Shown in pieces: positions 55,765-64,000 of a stretch of 64,000 nucleotides of DNA. The stretch lies in contig OY282558.1 in assembly GCA_958295665.1 (NCBI GenBank), positions 329,379,106 through 329,443,105 on the forward strand, written 5' to 3'. The position numbers and the translations under genes were made by a program. Source of the stretch: Tipula vernalis (taxonomy: Eukaryota; Arthropoda; Insecta; Diptera; Tipulidae). The notes under the pieces are model-generated. The model had not been told where the DNA came from. It searched no databases and saw only the letters and a program-made list of their open reading frames with translations. Within the stretch, counting starts at the first letter, position 1. Every line of letters begins with the position of its first letter.

Positions 55765-58700
55765 GATTTTATTTTAAAGTGACATCCTTACTGAACTTCT
55801 AGTTAAAATTTCAGACAATTCTTATGAGTCAGACGGGAGTACTAATGCTTCGTGCTGGACCCTTCCTAACATTTGTCTGGATTGATTTTGATTTTATTTT
55901 AAAGTGACATCCTTACTGAACTTCTAGTTAAAATTTCAGACAATTCTTATGGGTCAGACGGGAGTACTAATGCTTCGTGCTGGACCCTTCCTAACATTTG
56001 TCTGGATTGATTTTGATTTTATTTTAAAGTGACATCCTTACTGAACGTCTAGTTAAAATTACAGACAATTCTTATGGGTCAGACGGGAGAACTAATGCTT
56101 GGTGCTAGACCCTTCCTAACATTTGTCTGGAATGATTTTGATTTTATTTTAAAGTGACATCCTTACTGAACTTCTAGTTAAAATTTCAGACAATTCTTAT
56201 GGGTCAGACGGGAGTACTAATGCTTCGTGCTGGACCCTTCCTAACATTTGTCTGGATTGATTTTGATTTTATTTTAAAGTGACATCCTTACTGAACGTCT
56301 AGTTAAAATTACAGACAATTCTTATGGGTCAGACGGGAGAACTAATGCTTGGTGCTAGACCCTTCCTAACATTTGTCTGGAATGATTTTGATTTTATTTT
56401 AAAGTGACATCCTTACTGAACTTCTAGTTAAAATTTCAGACAATTCTTATGGGTCAGACGGGAGTACTAATGCTTCGTGCTGGACCCTTCCTAACATTTG
56501 TCTGGATTGATTTTGATTTTATTTTAAAGTGATATCCTTACTGAACGTCTAATTAAAATTACAGACAATTCTTATGGGTCAGACGGGAGAACTAATGCTT
56601 GGTGCTAGACCCTTCCTAACATTTGTCTGGAATGATTTTGATTTTATTTTAAAGTGACATTGTTACTGAACGTCTAGTTAAAATTTCAGACAATTCTTAT
56701 GGGTCAGACGGGAGTACTAATGCTTCGTGCTGGACCCTTCCTAACATTTGTCTGGATTGATTTTGATTTTATTTTAAAGTGATATCCTTACTGAACGTCT
56801 AGTTAAAATTACAGACAATTCTTATGGGTCAGACGGGAGAACTAATGCTTGGTGCTAGACCCTTCCTAACATTTGTCTGGAATGATTTTGATTTTATTTT
56901 AAAGTGACATTGTTACTGAACGTCTAGTTAAAATTTGAGACAATTCTTATGGGTCAGACGGGAGTACTAATGCTTCGTGCTGGACCCTTCCTAACATTTG
57001 TCTGGATTGATTTTGATTTTATTTTAAAGTGACATCCTTACTGAACGTCTAGTTAAAATTACAGACAATTCTTATGGGTCAGACGGGAGTACTAATGCTT
57101 CGTGCTGGACCCTTCCTAACATTTGTCTGGAATGATTTTGATTTTATTTTAAAGTGACATCCTTACTGAACTTCTAGTTAAAATTTCAGACAATTCTTAT
57201 GGGTCAGACGGGAGTACAAATGCTTCGTGCTGGACCCTTCCTAACATTTGTCTGGATTGATTTTGATTTTATTTTAAAGTGACATCCTTACTGAACTTCT
57301 AGTTAAAATTTCAGACAATTCTTATGGGTCAGACGGGAGTACTAATGCTTGGTGCTGGACCCTTCCTAACATTTGTCTGGAATGATTTTGATTTTATTTT
57401 AAAGTGACATTGTTACTGAACGTCTAGTTAAAATTTCAGACAATTCTTATGGGTCAGACGGGAGTACTAATGCTTCGTGCTGGACCCTTCCTAACATTTG
57501 TCTGGATTGATTTTGATTTTATTTTAAAGTGACATCCTTACTGAACGTCTAGTTAAAATTACAGACAATTCTTATGGGAGTCAGACGGGAGTACTAATGC
57601 TTCGTGCTGGACCCTTCCTAACATTTGTCTGGAATGATTTTGATTTTATTTTAAAGTGACATTGTTACTGAACGTCTAGTTAAAATTACAGACAATTCTT
57701 ATGGGTCAGACGGGAGAACTAATGCGTGGTGCTAGACCCTTCCTAACATTTGTCTGGAATGATTTTGATTTTATTTTAAAGTGACATTGTTACTGAACGT
57801 CTAGTTAAAATTTCAGACAATTCTTATGGGTCAGACGGGAGTACTAATGCTTCGTGCTGGACCCTTCCTAACATTTGTCTGGATTGATTTTGATTTTATT
57901 TTAAAGTGACATCCTTACTGAACGTCTAGTTAAAATTACAGACAATTCTTATAGGTCAGACGGGAGTACTAATGCTTCGTGCTGGACCCTTCCTAACATT
58001 TGTCTGGAATGATTTTGATTTTATTTTAAAGTGACATCCTTACTGAACTTCTAGTTAAAATTTCAGACAATTCTTATGGGTCAGACGGGAGTACAAATGC
58101 TTCGTGCTGGACCCTTCCTAACATTTGTCTGGATTGATTTTGATTTTATTTTAAAGTGACATCCTTACTGAACTTCTAGTTAAAATTTCAGACAATTCTT
58201 ATGGGTCAGACGGGAGTACTAATGCTTGGTGCTGGACCCTTCCTAACATTTGTCTGGAATGATTTTGATTTTATTTTAAAGTGACATTGTTACTGAACGT
58301 CTAGTTAAAATTTCAGACAATTCTTATGGGTCAGACGGGAGTACTAATGCTTCGTGCTGGACCCTTCCTAACATTTGTCTGGATTGATTTTGATTTTATT
58401 TTAAAGTGACATCCTTACTGAACGTCTAGTTAAAATTACAGACAATTCTTATGGGTCAGACGGGAGTACTAATGCTTCGTGCTGGACCCTTCCTAACATT
58501 TGTCTGGAATGATTTTGATTTTATTTTAAAGTGACATTGTTACTGAACGTCTAGTTAAAATTGAAGACAATTCTTATGGGTCAGACGGGAGTACTAATGC
58601 TTCGTGCTGGACCCTTCCTAACATTTGTCTGGATTGATTTTGATTTTATTTTAAAGTGACATCCTTACTGAACGTCTAGTTAAAATTACAGACAATTCTT

Positions 58701-61700
58701 ATGGGTCAGACGGGAGTACAACTGCTTCGTGCTGGACCCTTCCTAACATTTGTCTGGATTGATTTTGATTTTATTTTAAAGTGACATCCTTACTGAACTT
58801 CTAGTTAAAATTTCAGACAATTCTTATGGGTCAGAAGGGAGTACTAATGCTTGGTGCTGGACCCTTCCTAACATTTGTCTGGATTGATTTTGATTTTATT
58901 TTAAAGTGACATCCTTACTGAACGTCTAGTTAAAATTACAGACAATTCTTATGGGTCAGACGGGAGTACTAATGCTTCGTGCTGGACCCTTCCTAACATT
59001 TGTCTGGAATGATTTTGATTTTATTTTAAAGTGACATCCTTACTGAACTTCTAGTTAAAATTTCATACAATTCTTATGGGTCAGACGGGAGTACAAATGC
59101 TTCGTGCTAGACCCTTCCTAACATTTGTCTGGATTGATTTTGATTTTATTTTAAAGTGACATCCTTACTGAACTTCTACTTAAAATTTCAGACAATTCTT
59201 ATGGGTCAGACGGGAGTACTAAGGCTTGGTGCTGGACCCTTCCTAACATTTGTCTGGAATGATTTTGATTTTATTTTAAAGTGACATCCTTACTGAACGT
59301 CTAGTTAAAATTACAGACAATTCTTATGGGTCACAGGAGAACTAATGCTTGGTGCTGGACCCTTCCTAACATTTGTCTGGAATGATTTTGATTTTATTTT
59401 AAAGTGACATTGTTACTGAACGTCTAGTTAAAATTTCAGACAATTCTTATGGGTCAGACGGGAGTACTAATGCTTCGTGCTGGACCCTTCCTAACATTTG
59501 TCTGGATTGATTTTGATTTTATTTTAAAGTGACATCCTTACTGAACTTCTAGTTAAAATTTCAGACAATTCTTATGGGTCAGACGGTAGTACTAATGCTT
59601 CGTGCTGGACCCTTCCTAACATTTGTCTGGATTGATTTTGATTTTATTTTAAAGTGACATCCTTACTGAACGTCTAGTTAAAATTACAGACAATTCTTAT
59701 GGGTCAGACGAAAGAACTAATGCTTGGTGCTGGACCCTTCCTAACATTTGTCTGGAATGATTTTGATTTTATTTTAAAGTGACATTGTTACTGAACGTCT
59801 AGTTAAAATTTCAGACAATTCTTATGGGTCAGACGGGAGTACTAATGCTTCGTGCTGGACCCTTCCTAACATTTGTCTGGATTGATTTTGATTTTATTTT
59901 AAAGTGACATCCTTACTGAACGTCTAGTTAAAATTTCAGACAATTCTTATGGGTCAGACGGGAGTACTAATGCTTGGTGCTGGACCCTTCCTAACATTTG
60001 TCTGGATTGATTTTGATTTTATTTTAAAGTGACATCCTTACTGAACGTCTAGTTAAAATTACAGACAATTCTTATGGGTCAGACGGCAGAACTAATGCTT
60101 GGTGCTAGACCCTTCCTAACATTTGTCTGGAATGATTTTGATTTTATTTTAAAGTGACATCCTTACTGAACTTCTAGTTAAAATTTCAGACAATTCTTAT
60201 GGGTCAGACGGGAGTACTAATGCTTCGTGCTGGACCCTTCCTAACATTTGTCTGGATTGATTTTGATTTTATTTTAAAGTGACATCCTTACTGAACGTCT
60301 AGTTAAAATTACAGACAATTCTTATGGGTCAGACGGGAGTACTAATGCTTCGTGCTGGACCCTTCCTAACATTTGTCTGGAATGATTTTGATTTTATTTT
60401 AAAGTGACATCCTTACTGAACTTTTAGTTAAAATTTCAGACAATTCTTATGGGTCAGACGGGAGTACTAATGCTTCGTGCTGGACCCTTCCTAACATTTG
60501 TCTGGACTGATTTTGATTTTATTTTAAAGTGACATCGTTACTGAACTTCTAGTTAAAATTTCAGACAATTCTTATGGGTCAGACGGGATTACTAATGCTT
60601 CGTGCTGGACCCTTCCTAACATTTGTCTGGATTGATTTTGATTTTATTTTAAAGTGACATCCTTACTGAACGTCTAGTTAAAATTACAGACAATTCTTAT
60701 GGGTCAGACGGGAGAACTAATGCTTGGTGCTAGACCCTTCCTAACATTTGTCTGGAATGATTTTGATTTTATTTTAAAGTGACATCCTTACTGAACTTCT
60801 AGTTAAAATTTCAGACAATTCTTATGGGTCAGACGGGAGTACTAATGCTTCGTGCTGGACCCTTCCTAACAATTGTCTAGATTCATTTTGATTTTATTTT
60901 AAAGTGACATCCTTACTGAACGTCTAGTTAAAATTTCAGACAATTCTTATGGGTCAGACGGGAGTACTAATGCTTCGTGCTGGACCCTTCCTAACATTTG
61001 TCTGGATTGATTTTGATTTTATTTTAAAGTGACATCCTTACTGAACATCTAGTTAAAATTTCAGACAATTCTTATGGGTCAGACGGGAGTACTAATGCTT
61101 GGTGCTGGACCCTTCCTAACATTTGTCTGGAATGATTTTGATTTTATTTTAAAGTGACATTGTTACTGAACGTCTAGTTAAAATTTCAGACAATTCTTAT
61201 GGGTCAGACGGGAGTACTAATGCTTCGTGCTGGACCCTTCCTAACATTTGTCTGGATTGATTTTGATTTTATTTTAAAGTGACATCTTTACTGAACGTCT
61301 AGTTAAAATTACAGACAATTCTTATGGGAGTCAGACGGGAGTACTAATGCTTCGTGCTGGACCCTTCCTAACATTTGTCTGGAATGATTTTGATTTTATT
61401 TTAAAGTGACATTGTTACTGAACGTCTAGTTAAAATTACAGACAATTCTTATGGGTCAGACGGGAGAACTAATGCGTGGTGCTAGACCCTTCCTAACATT
61501 TGTCTGGAATGATTTTGATTTTGTTTTAAAGTGACATTGTTACTGAACGTCTAGTTAAAATTTCAGACAATTCTTATGGGTCAGACGGGAGTACTAATGC
61601 TTCGTGCTGGACCCTTCCTAACATTTGTCTGGATTGATTTTGATTTTATTTTAAAGTGACATCCTTACTGAACGTCTAGTTAAAATTACAGACAATTCTT

Positions 61701-64000
61701 ATAGGTCAGACGGGAGTACTAATGCTTCGTGCTGGACCCTTCCTAACATTTGTCTGGAATGATTTTGATTTTATTTTAAAGTGACATCCTTACTGAACTT
61801 CTAGTTAAAATTTCAGACAATTCTTATGGGTCAGACGGGAGTACAAATGCTTCGTGCTGGACCCTTCCTAACATTTGTCTGGATTGATTTTGATTTTATT
61901 TTAAAGTGACATCCTTACTGAACTTCTAGTTAAAATTTCAGACAATTCTTATGGGTCAGACGGGAGTACTAATGCTTGGTGCTGGACCCTTCCTAACATT
62001 TGTCTGGAATGATTTTGATTTTATTTTAAAGTGACATTGTTACTGAACGTCTAGTTAAAATTTCAGACAATTCTTATGGGTCAGACGGGAGTACTAATGC
62101 TTCGTGCTGGACCCTTCCTAACATTTGTCTGGATTGATTTTGATTTTATTTTAAAGTGACATCCTTACTGAACGTCTAGTTAAAATTACAGACAATTCTT
62201 ATGGGTCAGACGGGAGTACTAATGCTTCGTGCTGGACCCTTCCTAACATTTGTCTGGAATGATTTTGATTTTATTTTAAAGTGACATTGTTACTGAACGT
62301 CTAGTTAAAATTGAAGACAATTCTTATGGGTCAGACGGGAGTACTAATGCTTCGTGCTGGACCCTTCCTAACATTTGTCTGGATTGATTTTGATTTTATT
62401 TTAAAGTGACATCCTTACTGAACGTCTAGTTAAAATTACAGACAATTCTTATGGGTCAGACGGGAGTACAACTGCTTCGTGCTGGACCCTTCCTAACATT
62501 TGTCTGGATTGATTTTGATTTTATTTTAAAGTGACATCCTTACTGAACTTCTAGTTAAAATTTCAGACAATTCTTATGGGTCAGAAGGGAGTACTAATGC
62601 TTGGTGCTGGACCCTTCCTAACATTTGTCTGGATTGATTTTGATTTTATTTTAAAGTGACATCCTTACTGAACGTCTAGTTAAAATTACAGACAATTCTT
62701 ATGGGTCAGACGGGAGTACTAATGCTTCGTGCTGGACCCTTCCTAACATTTGTCTGGAATGATTTTGATTTTATTTTAAAGTGACATCCTTACTGAACTT
62801 CTAGTTAAAATTTCATACAATTCTTATGGGTCAGACGGGAGTACAAATGCTTCGTGCTAGACCCTTCCTAACATTTGTCTGGATTGATTTTGATTTTATT
62901 TTAAAGTGACATCCTTACTGAACTTCTACTTAAAATTTCAGACAATTCTTATGGGTCAGACGGGAGTACTAAGGCTTGGTGCTGGACCCTTCCTAACATT
63001 TGTCTGGAATGATTTTGATTTTATTTTAAAGTGACATCCTTACTGAACGTCTAGTTAAAATTACAGACAATTCTTATGGGTCACAGGAGAACTAATGCTT
63101 GGTGCTGGACCCTTCCTAACATTTGTCTGGAATGATTTTGATTTTATTTTAAAGTGACATTGTTACTGAACGTCTAGTTAAAATTTCAGACAATTCTTAT
63201 GGGTCAGACGGGAGTACTAATGCTTCGTGCTGGACCCTTCCTAACATTTGTCTGGATTGATTTTGATTTTATTTTAAAGTGACATCCTTACTGAACTTCT
63301 AGTTAAAATTTCAGACAATTCTTATGGGTCAGACGGTAGTACTAATGCTTCGTGCTGGACCCTTCCTAACATTTGTCTGGATTGATTTTGATTTTATTTT
63401 AAAGTGACATCCTTACTGAACGTCTAGTTAAAATTACAGACAATTCTTATGGGTCAGACGAAAGAACTAATGCTTGGTGCTGGACCCTTCCTAACATTTG
63501 TCTGGAATGATTTTGATTTTATTTTAAAGTGACATTGTTACTGAACGTCTAGTTAAAATTTCAGACAATTCTTATGGGTCAGACGGGAGTACTAATGCTT
63601 CGTGCTGGACCCTTCCTAACATTTGTCTGGATTGATTTTGATTTTATTTTAAAGTGACATCCTTACTGAACGTCTAGTTAAAATTTCAGACAATTCTTAT
63701 GGGTCAGACGGGAGTACTAATGCTTGGTGCTGGACCCTTCCTAACATTTGTCTGGATTGATTTTGATTTTATTTTAAAGTGACATCCTTACTGAACGTCT
63801 AGTTAAAATTACAGACAATTCTTATGGGTCAGACGGCAGAACTAATGCTTGGTGCTAGACCCTTCCTAACATTTGTCTGGAATGATTTTGATTTTATTTT
63901 AAAGTGACATCCTTACTGAACTTCTAGTTAAAATTGAAGACAATTCTTATGGGTCAGACGGGAGTACTAATGCTTCGTGCTGGACCCTTCCTAACATTTG
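55765..64000. repeat. 125-bp satellite array with 3,750-bp higher-order repeat
   Basis: About 66 monomers, period 125 bp (gattttattttaaagtgac at 55765, 55890, 56015, 56140). Two main monomer types alternate: one with aacttct, tttcag and cttcgtgctgg, the other with aacgtct, ttacag and cttggtgctag. Rare variants recur exactly 3,750 bp (30 monomers) apart, such as a gggagtcag insertion (57571, 61321), ttgaagac (58561, 62311), gggtcacagg (59329, 63079) and gacgaaag (59708, 63458). The block from about 57300 is therefore duplicated to the window end. No coding capacity. Confidence 0.95.

Noticed and set aside
55765..64000. CRISPR-like regular spacing
   Set aside because: The whole 125-bp period is conserved with no unique spacers; it is a eukaryotic satellite.

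Overview
This is eukaryotic, AT-rich, repeat-dominated DNA, most likely from an insect. The evidence is the resident elements: an errantivirus-type (gypsy) element with an envelope gene, an R1-clade LINE tail, Penelope-like elements with hammerhead-like motifs, Tc1, pogo/Tigger, hAT and PIF/Harbinger DNA transposons (the last with a MADF-BESS partner gene), and two satellites. I see no host single-copy gene, rRNA, tRNA or CRISPR array. The window reads as pericentromeric or heterochromatic DNA made of nested insertions.

Layout. 1-6584: minus-strand Ty3/gypsy retrotransposon with identical LTRs (left LTR cut by the window edge). 6585-8003: decayed Penelope-like element (PLE) with a hammerhead-like motif. 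8093-9407: inverted-repeat elements and a LINE shard. 11545-12245: second PLE remnant. 12288-21880: a MITE-like element split by an 8.9 kb foldback transposon (FB1, 12824-21694), itself hit by an R1 LINE. 21905-25453: Tc1 and pogo-like pseudogenes. 25544-39877: one (AT)n array that received an errantivirus-like element (25743-36434) and a hAT-type element (36647-39802). The errantivirus leader holds a second foldback copy (FB2, 26440-31301). 42590-48551: third PLE remnant, two related MITEs and a PIF/Harbinger pair of pseudogenes. 48670-52900: Tc1 pseudogene, an LTR-like direct-repeat element and a modular repeat cluster. 55765-64000: 125-bp satellite running off the end.

The most notable system is the foldback family. 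Both copies have perfect 8-bp target duplications, related terminal repeats, arms built from a 163-bp tandem repeat in mirrored orientation, and a core gene encoding a DDE-type transposase followed by what looks like a ubiquitin-specific-protease-like cysteine protease domain. The core is inverted relative to the two distinguishable ends (A and B) between copies, as expected if the inverted arrays recombine and flip it. FB1 has lost the transposase part but keeps the protease-like part as an uninterrupted ORF; FB2 keeps the whole gene but broken.

Most coding sequences are pseudogenes. Intact long frames remain in the first gypsy element (gag and pol), the errantivirus-like gag and PR-RT-RNaseH, and the FB1 C-terminal ORF.
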